This document shows positions 1 to 8,832 of a DNA stretch of 64,000 nucleotides, piece by piece; within the stretch, counting starts at the first letter, position 1; every line of letters starts with the position of its first letter. The position numbers were made by a program, and so were the translations under genes. The notes under the pieces are model-generated. The model was not told the DNA's origin, made no database searches, and saw only the letters and a program-made list of their open reading frames with translations. Origin of the DNA: Cytophagales bacterium (GTDB lineage: Bacteria > Bacteroidota > Bacteroidia > Cytophagales > Thermoflexibacteraceae); assembly GCA_013299115.1 (NCBI GenBank), contig JAAFKA010000004.1, forward strand, positions 124,001 to 188,000, in the 5' to 3' direction.

Positions 1-615
1 GTCTTGGAGGTAAGGTGGCGACTCTTGCTGCATAAGCCCACGTTTGATAAGGTTTTCGTGAAACATATACAACATTTTTTTGTAAACGGCTGTTCGGCGG
101 CGGAGCAAATACATTTTTTGGATAATGGAAGCTGGGGTAGTACCTGCAAAAATCTCTTTTTCGTATTCCTCTATCTCCTCCATTGCATTGAGAATTGGGT
201 TTTCGTAAGTGGCAATGATGCCCCCCAACAAGTCTATCAAAATAGCATCTGCCATATTGGAAACTCTATTGGCAACTTTCCACTTATTGCGAATAACTTT
301 TAAGTAATCTTTATCGGTGCGGTGAACAGTAATCACATAGTTGGTATGCACAAAAATAGCCAACTTGTTGGTCAGTTTTCGCACCGTATCTCCCGAAGGG
401 TCTGCATCAGAGTCGTAGCCGCGTGTGATAACAAACGACACATTGCCATTTCTCTCAAACTTAGGCAAGTTTTCGGGTTCGAGGCAATCATGCACAGAGG
501 CAGAGTGGAGGTCATACTGCACAGACATCTGCGAAAGTTCTCGCAACGTAGGGTCTATGAGATTAATCCATTCAAAATCACTGTTTTCGGTCTTTTTTAC
601 TATTACTTCTATCAT
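1..615 (-). CDS. CorA-family divalent metal transporter, N-terminal part
   Basis: The minus strand is open from an ATG at 615 to the window edge (205 residues, C-terminus missing). The protein starts MIEVIVKKTENSDFEWINLI and continues with a stretch around SVHDCLEPENLPKFE that matches the CorA N-terminal cytoplasmic domain (usual form: a DxLHPL/VHDxLE segment followed by RPKxE). The helix-rich part after residue 130 (NPILNAMEEIEEYEKEIF) fits the long stalk helix. In this family the two membrane helices and the GMN selectivity motif lie at the C-terminus, which is outside the window, so ion transport itself cannot be confirmed. CorA proteins are pentameric inner-membrane Mg2+/Co2+ channels. 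An AAGG-like ribosome site lies about 10 bases upstream of the start. Confidence 0.75.
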   Translation of the reverse strand, partial: MIEVIVKKTENSDFEWINLIDPTLRELSQMSVQYDLHSASVHDCLEPENLPKFERNGNVSFVITRGYDSDADPSGDTVRKLTNKLAIFVHTNYVITVHRTDKDYLKVIRNKWKVANRVSNMADAILIDLLGGIIATYENPILNAMEEIEEYEKEIFAGTTPASIIQKMYLLRRRTAVYKKMLYMFHENLIKRGLMQQESPPYLQD

Positions 616-847
616 AGCTTGCCGTAACCCTTCAGGATTTTTTGCTTGAAGGTTTGTTTAGAAAAGTCTTTTGGTTTGGCAAAGATAAGTTTTTATCTAT
701 GCAAACCAACAAAAGGAGCTTACAAAATTAAAAAAACTCTTTGGGCTTGCAATTTCTTATAAAAAAAAGATAAAATAATTTTGCAGTAGCTTTTGATTTG
801 ATTTAATTGCAGAAAATAATCTATCGTTTTTAACCATTTGACTCCTT

Positions 848-2704
848 ATGTCGTTAAAAAATCTACTATCAACTGTTGCTTTTTTTATTTTACTTACCTC
901 TTGCCCCGTCTTTGCCCAAAAGTATAAAGGAGATACTTGGCAGACTGTGCAAGAAAAAAAGACAGGCAAAGTCTATATTCTTCATTATGACAGAAAACCT
1001 TTTGTCTATGTCAATGAAAGAGGCAAAGTAACAGGCATAGAATACGATATTATTACGGAATTTTTGGCTTATTTGCAAAACGAAAGAAATATCAAACTCA
1101 AAATAGAGTGGGTCAAATTTGACGACTACCACACTTTATTCAAAGAACTAACAGCTTGCGACCACGGTGTGTGGGGCTTGCCTTCTGTACCCCTCAACGA
1201 AGTAAGCATCAAAGAAGTGCAAACTTCACAGGTGTTTATGCCCGATATAGAGGTGTTGATAAGCAGCCAAAATATGCCCCCTGTCCGCGACAAAGTGAGC
1301 CTAAGAAGCACCTTACGCCACCACATTCCTGTTACCATGCCCTCCTCAACGGTGGAAATGAGCATGAACAGAATCAGACAAGCCTATTTTCCCGACAAAC
1401 AATATGAATTGGTGCAAACCGAGTGGGACGTAGTGGAAAAAGTAGCCAACAATCCCGATAGATTTGGCTATGTTTCATTGATAGACTATTATTTGGCACT
1501 GAAACAAGGCAAGGACATTAACAGACAAAAATATTTTGAAATCAAAAGGTCTAACTTCGCCTTTGTATTCCCCTACACCAGTGATTGGACTGATGCTTTT
1601 GATGACTTTTTTCACGAAGACCGTTATAAGCAACTTATCAACCTGATAATCAAAAAACATTTGGGTACAGACGTGAGTGATGTGTTGTTAGAAGTACCTG
1701 GTGAGGCTCACCAAAAAATAATGGACGCAGAGGAAATGGCGGAAAGGTCTTTCTTGAAAATGCAAAAAACACAAAACGACTTCGATGCCTTCAAATGGTG
1801 GCGGGCTTTGCCTGTTGGTTTATTGTTGGTCATTCTATTGGCTATTTTGGTTGCAAAAATGTATCGCAACAAAAAAGCAAACCTCAACCATTTGGCTGCA
1901 AAAGACGAGGAAATAGAAAGATTAAACCTCCAACTGCACCACGCAAACGAGCAAGCACACGATGGAATAACCTTTGCAAAACATATACAAGAAGTGCTGA
2001 TACCCAGCCCCGAACAAGTAAAAACAGTATTTCCAGAGTCTTTTATCTATTACAAACCACGCGAGGTGGTCAGTGGAGATTTTTATTGGGTGGGGCAAAG
2101 TGGCGATGAAAAAATCATTGGCTTGTTCGACAGCACAGGACGAGGTGTAAGAGCATCTTTTATTACGCAGTTGGCTATCAACAGTTTAAAAAATATTATT
2201 GCCGAAAAAATTACCAATCCAGCCGAAATTTTGAGAGAAATGGACAAACGACTTGCCGACATGATTATGGACGCAGGTTTTGATTTCATAGAAAAAGAAG
2301 GCATAGAAGCAGCCGTTTGCACAGTAAACACCAAAGAAAAAATTGTAACTTTTGCAGGTGCCCACCAAACCATTTACTTTTTCAACGGCAATACGCTGCA
2401 ACAAGTCAAAGGTAGCCGTTATGATATTGGCAATGTGGTATTTAAACGCAAAGAATTTCAGGCTTCGTCTTTCAACTACAAAACAGGTGATGTATTCTAC
2501 CTAAGTTCAGATGGTTTTTACGACCAAATTGGCAGCGAAGAAAGAATGAAATTTATGGTTAAAAACTTCCAAGACCTGCTAACAGACATTCACCTCTTGC
2601 CTATCAAAGACCAATACAAAGCCTTAGACTCCATTTTCAAATCGTGGAAAGGCACAGGCAAACAAACTGATGATGTGTCGGTTTTTGGTGTAAGATTGGC
2701 GTAA
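848..2704 (+). CDS. periplasmic-sensor SpoIIE-type PP2C phosphatase
   Basis: A 618-residue protein. A signal peptide (about 1-23, ending VFAQ) is followed by a periplasmic region (about 40-290) resembling extracellular solute-binding proteins of the amino-acid (SBP_bac_3) type, with an early ILHYDRKPFVYVNERGKVTG stretch. A single membrane helix (about 317-340) and a short coiled coil lead into a cytoplasmic SpoIIE/PP2C phosphatase domain (about 375-618). Metal-ligand motifs SGDFYW, SSDGFYDQIG and TDDVSVFG are present. The usual DCTGHG motif reads DSTGRG, so the histidine is replaced. The layout suggests that ligand binding outside controls dephosphorylation of a cytoplasmic partner, as in anti-anti-sigma switches, but no such partner gene is adjacent. 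It stands alone and is followed by a possible hairpin terminator. Confidence 0.8.
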   Translation: MSLKNLLSTVAFFILLTSCPVFAQKYKGDTWQTVQEKKTGKVYILHYDRKPFVYVNERGKVTGIEYDIITEFLAYLQNERNIKLKIEWVKFDDYHTLFKELTACDHGVWGLPSVPLNEVSIKEVQTSQVFMPDIEVLISSQNMPPVRDKVSLRSTLRHHIPVTMPSSTVEMSMNRIRQAYFPDKQYELVQTEWDVVEKVANNPDRFGYVSLIDYYLALKQGKDINRQKYFEIKRSNFAFVFPYTSDWTDAFDDFFHEDRYKQLINLIIKKHLGTDVSDVLLEVPGEAHQKIMDAEEMAERSFLKMQKTQNDFDAFKWWRALPVGLLLVILLAILVAKMYRNKKANLNHLAAKDEEIERLNLQLHHANEQAHDGITFAKHIQEVLIPSPEQVKTVFPESFIYYKPREVVSGDFYWVGQSGDEKIIGLFDSTGRGVRASFITQLAINSLKNIIAEKITNPAEILREMDKRLADMIMDAGFDFIEKEGIEAAVCTVNTKEKIVTFAGAHQTIYFFNGNTLQQVKGSRYDIGNVVFKRKEFQASSFNYKTGDVFYLSSDGFYDQIGSEERMKFMVKNFQDLLTDIHLLPIKDQYKALDSIFKSWKGTGKQTDDVSVFGVRLA

Positions 2705-2726
2705 AAATTGGTAAAAAAAATTTAAA

Positions 2727-2767
2727 ACAAAACCCTAATAGTTTTTAAGGAACTGTTGGGGTTTTGT
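2727..2767 (+). terminator. possible hairpin terminator after the SpoIIE gene
   Basis: Arms ACAAAACCC (2727-2735) and GGGTTTTGT (2759-2767) pair around a 23-base loop, which can itself fold through TAGTT/AACTG. A T-rich TCTTTGTT follows. The long loop makes it a weaker candidate than the other terminators in this window. Confidence 0.4.
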
Positions 2768-2876
2768 TCTTTGTTACAGTTTATTAAACTTTCAATTAAA
2801 ATACAACAATTACTTTTAAATTGAAAACAAGTAATATTTTTTAGAAAGTTCGTTTATTTTTAACCTAAAAAAAACC

Positions 2877-2884
2877 TACCTTTG
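2877..2884 (+). promoter_or_regulatory. Bacteroidota -7 promoter box of dnaB (TACCTTTG)
   Basis: TACCTTTG matches TAnnTTTG, the -7 element of Bacteroidota housekeeping promoters. A T-rich TTTA at 2853-2856 lies 20 bases upstream in the -33 position. The box ends only 6 bases before the ATG at 2891, so the transcript would have almost no leader. Confidence 0.5.
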
Positions 2885-2890
2885 TTGTCT

Positions 2891-5800
2891 ATGAAAAATC
2901 AAAGCACCTCATCTTCGAGCAAGAGTATTCGCAACACTTTCTCCAAAATAGCAGCCGACCACACCCTCATGGGCAAAATACCGCCACAAGCCACCGAATT
3001 AGAGGAGGCTGTCTTGGGTGCTTTGATGTTGGAGAAGGAGGCTTTGAATGATGTAATAGAAATCTTAAAACCCGAAAGTTTTTACAAAGACGAACACCGC
3101 CAGATTTACGAATCTATCTTGTCTTTGTTCAAAAAATCGGAGCCTGTCGATTTGCTCACCGTAGTAAGTGAACTCCGCAAAATGGGGGCTTTGGAGGCTG
3201 CGGGTGGCTCGTCTTACATAGCCCAGCTTACGACAAGGGTAAACTCCTCCGCCAACGTGGTTTTTCACGCAAGGGTAGTAGCCGAACAAGCCATAAAACG
3301 TGAATTGATTAGTGTAGCCAGCCAGATTTTGAAGGAAGGTTACGAAGATATTACAGACGTTTTTCAACTCCTCGACCGTACGCAACAAGCACTGTTTGAG
3401 ATTTCGGAGTCTAACATTCGCAAGAATTATGAAAATATGCAATCAGTAATGAGTCAGGCTTTTGCAGAGTTGGAGGTGCGAAAAAATCACAAAGACGGCT
3501 TAACAGGTGTGCCTACGGGCTTTATGTTGCTCGACCGTATCACGTCGGGTTGGCAAAAATCCGATTTGATTATTTTGGCAGCAAGACCTGCCATGGGCAA
3601 ATGTTTGGCAAAAGGCACAAAAGTTTTGCTGTATAATGGCTGTTTCAAAAAGGTGGAAGATATTGTAGTTGGAGATTTGTTGATGGGCGACGATTCTACT
3701 CCCCGAAAAGTTTTGCAACTGGGGCAGGGGCAAGAAATGATGTACTGGGTGCGACAAAACAGAGGCATTGCGTACAGCGTAAACGAAAGTCATATTTTAT
3801 CTCTCAAAAGGAGTAGAAATGAAGGCAAACACCGCACAGGCGAAGTGTTGAATATTTCGGTAAAAGAATACATAGAAAAATCTCCAAAATTTCAATCAAA
3901 CTACAAAGGTTATAAGGTTGCCGTAGAGTTTGCAACCCAACATTTGCCCATTGCTCCTTACTTTTTAGGCTTGTGGTTGGGAGATGGACATAGTTATAGT
4001 TCGAGAATTACCAATACAGACCAAGAAATTATTGATTATATGCAAAATTACGCCAATTCATTGGGCTTGACTTTGCAAACTTATACCCAAACAGGAAAAA
4101 CCAATAACTACGCAATTACGAAGGGAGAACAAGGACAGCAACATTTCTTTTCTTTGCAAGCCGAACTTCGCAAATTAGATTTATTGGAAAATAAGCACAT
4201 TCCGCAAAATTATTTGGTAAACAATACAGCCAATCGACTGGAATTATTGGCAGGATTGATAGACAGCGATGGCAGTTATTTAGACTATGCTTGTGGCTAT
4301 GAAATTACGCAAAAAAACAAGCAACTTGCCGAACAAATCAAGTTTTTATGTGATTCGTTGGGTTTTCGCACCTCTTTGACTGCAAAAAAAGCAAGCCTCA
4401 AATCCAGAAATTATGAAACAACGGTTTATCGTGTAAGGTTTTATGGAGATGTGAACAAAATACCTGTAAAAGTTGCCCACAAAAAAGCCCGAACATGGAA
4501 CAGCCAAGTGAGTTGGCAGCAAACAGGAATTACAGTCGAAAAAAACAAAATAGACACCTACTATGGTTTTGAGATAGACGGCAATGGTTTATTTTTATTG
4601 GAAGACTGCACCGTAACGCACAATACAGCCTTTGTTCTTTCGGCACTTCGCAATGCTGCGGTCATGTTCAAAAAACCTGTTGCTATTTTTTCCTTAGAAA
4701 TGTCGTCCATTCAGCTGGTCAATCGTCTGATTTCGGCAGAGGCAGAATTGGAAAGTGAGAAGTTGAAAACGGGCAAGTTGGCAGATTATGAGTGGGAGCA
4801 AATTGTCCACCGCACCGCCCAGCTAACCGAAGCCCCGATTTTTATAGACGATACACCCGCCATTTCTATTCTCGAACTGCGGGCAAAGGCACGCAGATTG
4901 AAGGCACAGCACGACATTCAGTTGATAATCATAGACTATATGCAGCTCATGACAGGCGACACCAGCAAAGCAGGTGGCAATCGTGAGCAAGAAATTGCCT
5001 CTATCTCACGTGCCTTGAAGCAGCTTGCCAAAGAACTGAGTATTCCTGTTATTGCTCTTTCGCAGTTGAGCAGGGCGGTGGAAACCAGAGGAGGAGATAA
5101 AAAACCGCAACTTTCGGATTTGAGGGAGTCTGGTTGTGTTACAGGAGATACGCTAATTTTTGATGCCACCACAGGACAACTTGTTCCTATTCAACAACTT
5201 GCAGAAAGAAGCTTGCAAACGCCAATACAATGCTTGTCTATTGACGAAAAACTAAAATTAGGCTCGCAAAGTATGGTTAAGGCTTTTTATTCGGGCAAAA
5301 AAGAGGTTTTTGAACTCAAAACTCGCACAGGCAGAACCATAAAAGCAAGTGCCAACCACCCTTTTCTGAAATTAGAAGGCTGGACAAGGTTAGACCAGTT
5401 GGCAGTAGGGCAGAAAATAGCCTTAGCAAGAGAATTAAAAGTAGAATCTGACATTTTGTGGGACGAAATTGCAAGCATTACACCTTTGGGAATTACAGAT
5501 GTCTATGATGCAACTGTTGATGTTACACACAACTTTGTAGCAAATGACTTCATCATTCACAACAGCATAGAACAGGATGCCGATATGGTTTTATTCCTCT
5601 ACCGTCCTGAATACTACCAAATTACGCAAGATGAAAACGGAAATTCTACGTTGGGCGTGGGCGAAGTGATTATAGCCAAACACAGAAACGGTGCCTTAGA
5701 TACGGTGCAACTTAAATTTATTGGTAAGTTTACCAAATTTACAAACCTCGATGATGGGGACAATTTCAGTGGCACTTATGGCTCGTCTTTCAACCAAAGC

Positions 5801-5947
5801 AGTGTGCCTTCTGACTTTTCAGACAATACCAGCAACAATGGCGAAATTATTTTGGGTAGCAAAATTAATAACACCAACAATGGTTTTGACAACGGCAAAA
5901 CAAACTTTGACTACAAAAATACCAATGATGACGAAGTGCCATTTTAA
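2891..5947 (+). CDS. dnaB: replicative DNA helicase DnaB with two inteins
   Basis: 1018 residues from the ATG at 2891. The frame is open to a TTG at 2882, but the ATG gives the normal N-terminus. After removal of both inteins the helicase would be about 534 residues. The N-terminal domain begins with PPQATELEEAVLGALMLE and is followed by the linker. The RecA-like ATPase has its P-loop ARPAMGK-T split by intein 1 between Lys237 and the Thr. Walker B is IIIDYMQLM. The later DLRESG-SIEQDADMVLFLYR segment is split by intein 2. The C-terminus is Asn/Gly-rich (about 80 residues, ending NDDEVPF). DnaB unwinds DNA ahead of the replisome and is normally essential, so both inteins presumably splice. 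It appears monocistronic, with its own promoter at 2877. Confidence 0.97.
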   Translation: MKNQSTSSSSKSIRNTFSKIAADHTLMGKIPPQATELEEAVLGALMLEKEALNDVIEILKPESFYKDEHRQIYESILSLFKKSEPVDLLTVVSELRKMGALEAAGGSSYIAQLTTRVNSSANVVFHARVVAEQAIKRELISVASQILKEGYEDITDVFQLLDRTQQALFEISESNIRKNYENMQSVMSQAFAELEVRKNHKDGLTGVPTGFMLLDRITSGWQKSDLIILAARPAMGKCLAKGTKVLLYNGCFKKVEDIVVGDLLMGDDSTPRKVLQLGQGQEMMYWVRQNRGIAYSVNESHILSLKRSRNEGKHRTGEVLNISVKEYIEKSPKFQSNYKGYKVAVEFATQHLPIAPYFLGLWLGDGHSYSSRITNTDQEIIDYMQNYANSLGLTLQTYTQTGKTNNYAITKGEQGQQHFFSLQAELRKLDLLENKHIPQNYLVNNTANRLELLAGLIDSDGSYLDYACGYEITQKNKQLAEQIKFLCDSLGFRTSLTAKKASLKSRNYETTVYRVRFYGDVNKIPVKVAHKKARTWNSQVSWQQTGITVEKNKIDTYYGFEIDGNGLFLLEDCTVTHNTAFVLSALRNAAVMFKKPVAIFSLEMSSIQLVNRLISAEAELESEKLKTGKLADYEWEQIVHRTAQLTEAPIFIDDTPAISILELRAKARRLKAQHDIQLIIIDYMQLMTGDTSKAGGNREQEIASISRALKQLAKELSIPVIALSQLSRAVETRGGDKKPQLSDLRESGCVTGDTLIFDATTGQLVPIQQLAERSLQTPIQCLSIDEKLKLGSQSMVKAFYSGKKEVFELKTRTGRTIKASANHPFLKLEGWTRLDQLAVGQKIALARELKVESDILWDEIASITPLGITDVYDATVDVTHNFVANDFIIHNSIEQDADMVLFLYRPEYYQITQDENGNSTLGVGEVIIAKHRNGALDTVQLKFIGKFTKFTNLDDGDNFSGTYGSSFNQSSVPSDFSDNTSNNGEIILGSKINNTNNGFDNGKTNFDYKNTNDDEVPF
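3602..4624 (+). other. intein 1 in DnaB, with LAGLIDADG homing endonuclease
   Basis: 341 residues (DnaB 238-578) inserted exactly between Lys and Thr of the Walker A motif. It starts with the nucleophile Cys (CLAKGTKVLL, block A) and ends with the HN dipeptide (CTVTHN). The first extein residue is Thr. The block B histidine lies in NESHILSL. Two dodecapeptide motifs of the LAGLIDADG (DOD) homing endonuclease are visible: YFLGLWLGDGHS and LLAGLIDSDGSY. Both acidic residues are kept, so the endonuclease may be active. Splicing residues are intact (Cys1, penultimate His, terminal Asn, +1 Thr). Confidence 0.95.
5135..5563 (+). other. intein 2 in DnaB, natural mini-intein
   Basis: 143 residues (DnaB 749-891) between RESG and SIEQD, the same site as the well-known Synechocystis DnaB intein. 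It starts CVTGDTLIFDATTG and ends VANDFIIHN. Block B is TIKASANHPFL and block F is VYDATVDVTHNF. There is no room for an endonuclease and no dodecapeptide motif, so it is a natural minimal splicing domain. The +1 residue is Ser. All residues needed for splicing are present. Confidence 0.95.
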
Positions 5948-5965
5948 ACAATGAAAGTTGGGTAG

Positions 5966-6026
5966 GAATGTAACATACTCCAAAGCGTATGATTTTTTCC
6001 TGAATTTACTTTACAAATTCAGGAAA
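5966..6026. repeat. degraded TGTAACATAC repeat end plus hairpin
   Basis: GAATGTAACATAC at 5966-5978, followed by AAAGCGTATGA, is a shrunken form of the palindromic element seen complete at 32921-33011 and 55003-55122. Directly after it, TTTCCTGAATTT (5996-6007) and AAATTCAGGAAA (6015-6026) form a perfect 12-bp stem with a 7-base loop. There is no T-run after it on the plus strand, so its role as a terminator of dnaB is uncertain. Confidence 0.5.
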
Positions 6027-6121
6027 GAAAATTTGCTATTTCACACTGCGTAATTAAATAAACAAATAGACAAGTTTGGGAGTTTTTTTACAAAATTTAT
6101 AACTAAAAAACGTATAATCTT

Positions 6122-8725
6122 ATGAAAATTTGCTACAAAAAATTTGCCTATTTCTTTGCTATTTTTTCTCTATTTTTTATGCAAGTAGGCAAAGCCCAAA
6201 CAGAAAAAATACAGCAAGATGCCGAAAAATTGGCAGCACAAGGGCAGTTTTTAGAGGTCGAAAAACTGTTGCAACCTGTTCTTGCAACTTTGCCTACCAC
6301 GCCCACCCAACAACTTGGTGACTTGCAACGTCTATTGGCAAGCAGCCAATTAGCCGTAGGACGAAACGACATGGCTCTGGACAATTACAACAAAGCCCTT
6401 GCCACTTACCAAAAAGTGCATGGCGAAAATCATGATGAAGTTGCTGATTGTTACGACCATTTGGGCATTGTCTATTGGAACACAGGCAACAACGAACAGG
6501 CTTTAGAGTTTATGAACAAAGCCTTGTCTATCAGAAAAAACTTGTATCAAGAAAATCACGCAGAAGTGGCTGCTTCTTACAACAATATGGGGCTGGTTTA
6601 TGCCCAACGCCAACCTTTTGAGGCAGTGGAGTTTTACGAAAAAGCATTGGCTATTTACAAAAAAGTGTATCCTGAAAACCACCCTACCCTTGCAAATACC
6701 TATAACAATTTGGCTATCATTCAGCGTGGGCAGCAACAATACGAGGAGGCTTTGCTAAACTTCGATAAAGCCTTGTCTATCAGGAACATGGCTTTTGGCA
6801 AAGACCACCCTACACAGGCTTTTACTTACCTTAGTTTGGGGCAGGTGCAGACAGATATGGGCAATTTTGACAAAGCCTTAGAAAATTTTGAAAAAGCACT
6901 GGCTATTTACCAAAAAAACTACGGACAAAAGCACCCCGAAATTGCCCAAACTTACAATCTTTTAGGTACTTTATGCAACAAACGCAATGATTTTAATAAA
7001 GCTATTGCCTATTTTCAACAGGCTTTGGTGGCAAATGTGGCTGATTTTCAAGACCTTAACTCCGAACAAAACCCCAAACCCAAAAATTATTTCAACGGAA
7101 ATGCTTTGCTCAATTCTTTGCTACTCAAAGCCCAAACTCACGAAAACAAGCATTTTCAAAAAACTTTGAAGTTCAAAGACCTCAAAATTGCTTTGCAAAC
7201 CTTAGAAACAGCCGACCAACTGCTCGACGAATTGCGACAAACAACCAAAAACAAAAACGACAAAATTTCGCTAAGTATCACAGCATCAGAGGTTTACGAA
7301 GATGCTATTCGGCTTTGTGGGCAGATGGCAGATGTTACCCTTACGCCAGCTTTTTATTACCGCAAAGCCTTTGCCTTTGCCGAAAAAAGCAAGTCGGCAG
7401 CTTTATTGAGTGCCATTTTTGATGCCCAAGCCAAAGAATTTGCGGGTTTGCCTGCTGCGGTGTTGGAAAACGAAAAAGAGTTGAAAGCCGAAATTGCGTT
7501 TTATGAACAGCAAATAAGTAGCAAAAAACAAGAGGAACAAGCCACTTATCGTGATAAATTGTTTGCCCTCAACCGCCAATACGAGGAGTTAATTAAAGAT
7601 TTGGAACAAAAATATCCCGATTATTACAACTTGAAGTACAACGTGAAAACGGCAACCATAGACGAAATTCAGGCTACTATGTCCCCAAAAACCACTTTGG
7701 TTAGTTATTTTATTGCAGAAAGGCAAAAAAGATTGTATTGTTTTACCATTACCAACAAAAATTTTAAGGCAACAAGCAAAGCCCTGAACGAAAAATTTAA
7801 CGACCAACTCACCATTTTACGCAACGCCATTGTCTATAAAACGCAAGCCATTTACCAAGAAACAGCCTATCAACTGCACGAACAGTTGCTCGACCCTATC
7901 TCCATTGCCTCTGATAATGAGCAAGTTATCTTTGTTCCCGATGGCAGATTGGGCATTATTCCTTTTGAGGCTTTGCTCACCAACAAAATAAAAGACAAAA
8001 CGGCTACTTATGCAGATTTGCCTTATTTGGTAAAAAAATATGCTATCAGCTATGCGTATTCAGCTACATTATGGGTGCAGAGTTTGAAAAAAATGCAAAC
8101 GCAAACACAAAATCCAAATCAAAAAATAGCCCTCTTTGCTCCTGTCAATTTTGAGAAAGCAGCCTCACTCAAAGATAGCGAAATAGAAGTGCAAGAAATT
8201 GCAGGTTTGTATCAACAATCCACTATTTTTGTCAAAAAAGAAGCCCAAGAAAAGCTATTGAAGTCTAATCAAATGCTTGATTATCAGGTAGTTCATTTTG
8301 CTACACATGGTTTTGTAGATGAAAATGTGCCTGACAAATCGGGAATTTTGCTTGCTGCCGATTTGAGCAAACAAGAAGATGGTGTATGGTATTTGGGCGA
8401 AATTTACAACGCCAAATTCAATGCAGATTTGCTGCTGTTGTCGGCTTGCCAAACAGGAGTCGGCAAAATTTCACGAGGCGAGGGCATCATCGGGCTTACG
8501 CGTGCTTTTCTTTACGCAGGAGCAAAAAATATGGCAGTCAGTTTTTGGAAAGTGGCAGATAGTTCGACTTCGAGATTAATGGTAGATTTTCACCGAAATT
8601 TTAGAGAAAAAGAATCTGCTAATAATTTTGGAAAAGCCTTGCAACGGGCAAAGTTGGCAATGATAACCAGCAAAGATTTTGCAGCTCCGTATTATTGGAG
8701 TGCCTTTGTGCTGATAGGGCAGTAA
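6122..8725 (+). CDS. secreted TPR-CHAT (caspase-like) protein
   Basis: 867 residues. A signal peptide (about 1-25, ending GKAQ) is followed by six or seven tetratricopeptide repeats of the 42-residue, kinesin-light-chain-like kind (about 35-300; units such as ALEFMNKALSIRKNLY). A helical linker (about 330-560) leads to a C-terminal CHAT domain (about 590-867). The His-Cys pair of the CHAT/caspase fold is present: His729 in HFATHG and Cys776 in LLSACQTG, followed by GEGIIGLTRAFLYAGA. CHAT proteins are cysteine peptidases or their relatives, and many serve in stress or defence responses. The signal peptide places this one outside the cytoplasm. No obvious substrate gene is adjacent; the next gene is convergent. 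Confidence 0.88.
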   Translation: MKICYKKFAYFFAIFSLFFMQVGKAQTEKIQQDAEKLAAQGQFLEVEKLLQPVLATLPTTPTQQLGDLQRLLASSQLAVGRNDMALDNYNKALATYQKVHGENHDEVADCYDHLGIVYWNTGNNEQALEFMNKALSIRKNLYQENHAEVAASYNNMGLVYAQRQPFEAVEFYEKALAIYKKVYPENHPTLANTYNNLAIIQRGQQQYEEALLNFDKALSIRNMAFGKDHPTQAFTYLSLGQVQTDMGNFDKALENFEKALAIYQKNYGQKHPEIAQTYNLLGTLCNKRNDFNKAIAYFQQALVANVADFQDLNSEQNPKPKNYFNGNALLNSLLLKAQTHENKHFQKTLKFKDLKIALQTLETADQLLDELRQTTKNKNDKISLSITASEVYEDAIRLCGQMADVTLTPAFYYRKAFAFAEKSKSAALLSAIFDAQAKEFAGLPAAVLENEKELKAEIAFYEQQISSKKQEEQATYRDKLFALNRQYEELIKDLEQKYPDYYNLKYNVKTATIDEIQATMSPKTTLVSYFIAERQKRLYCFTITNKNFKATSKALNEKFNDQLTILRNAIVYKTQAIYQETAYQLHEQLLDPISIASDNEQVIFVPDGRLGIIPFEALLTNKIKDKTATYADLPYLVKKYAISYAYSATLWVQSLKKMQTQTQNPNQKIALFAPVNFEKAASLKDSEIEVQEIAGLYQQSTIFVKKEAQEKLLKSNQMLDYQVVHFATHGFVDENVPDKSGILLAADLSKQEDGVWYLGEIYNAKFNADLLLLSACQTGVGKISRGEGIIGLTRAFLYAGAKNMAVSFWKVADSSTSRLMVDFHRNFREKESANNFGKALQRAKLAMITSKDFAAPYYWSAFVLIGQ

Positions 8726-8832
8726 GTTAATTGCAAACCTCTATACGTTTTCCCAACTAAACTCGTAGTTGTCGTGGACTTTTGGCACCGCAGAGGTTTA
8801 TCAAAAATTAACGAAATAGTTGCCAAAACTTC

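Noticed and set aside
4-649. Three plus-strand frames at the left edge
   Set aside because: They lie opposite the CorA-family gene, whose minus-strand frame has clear family motifs.
8735-8799. AAACCTCT/AGAGGTTT inverted repeat between the convergent CHAT and TPR genes
   Set aside because: Only 8 bp of pairing with a loop of about 50 bases; too weak to call a terminator or an element.
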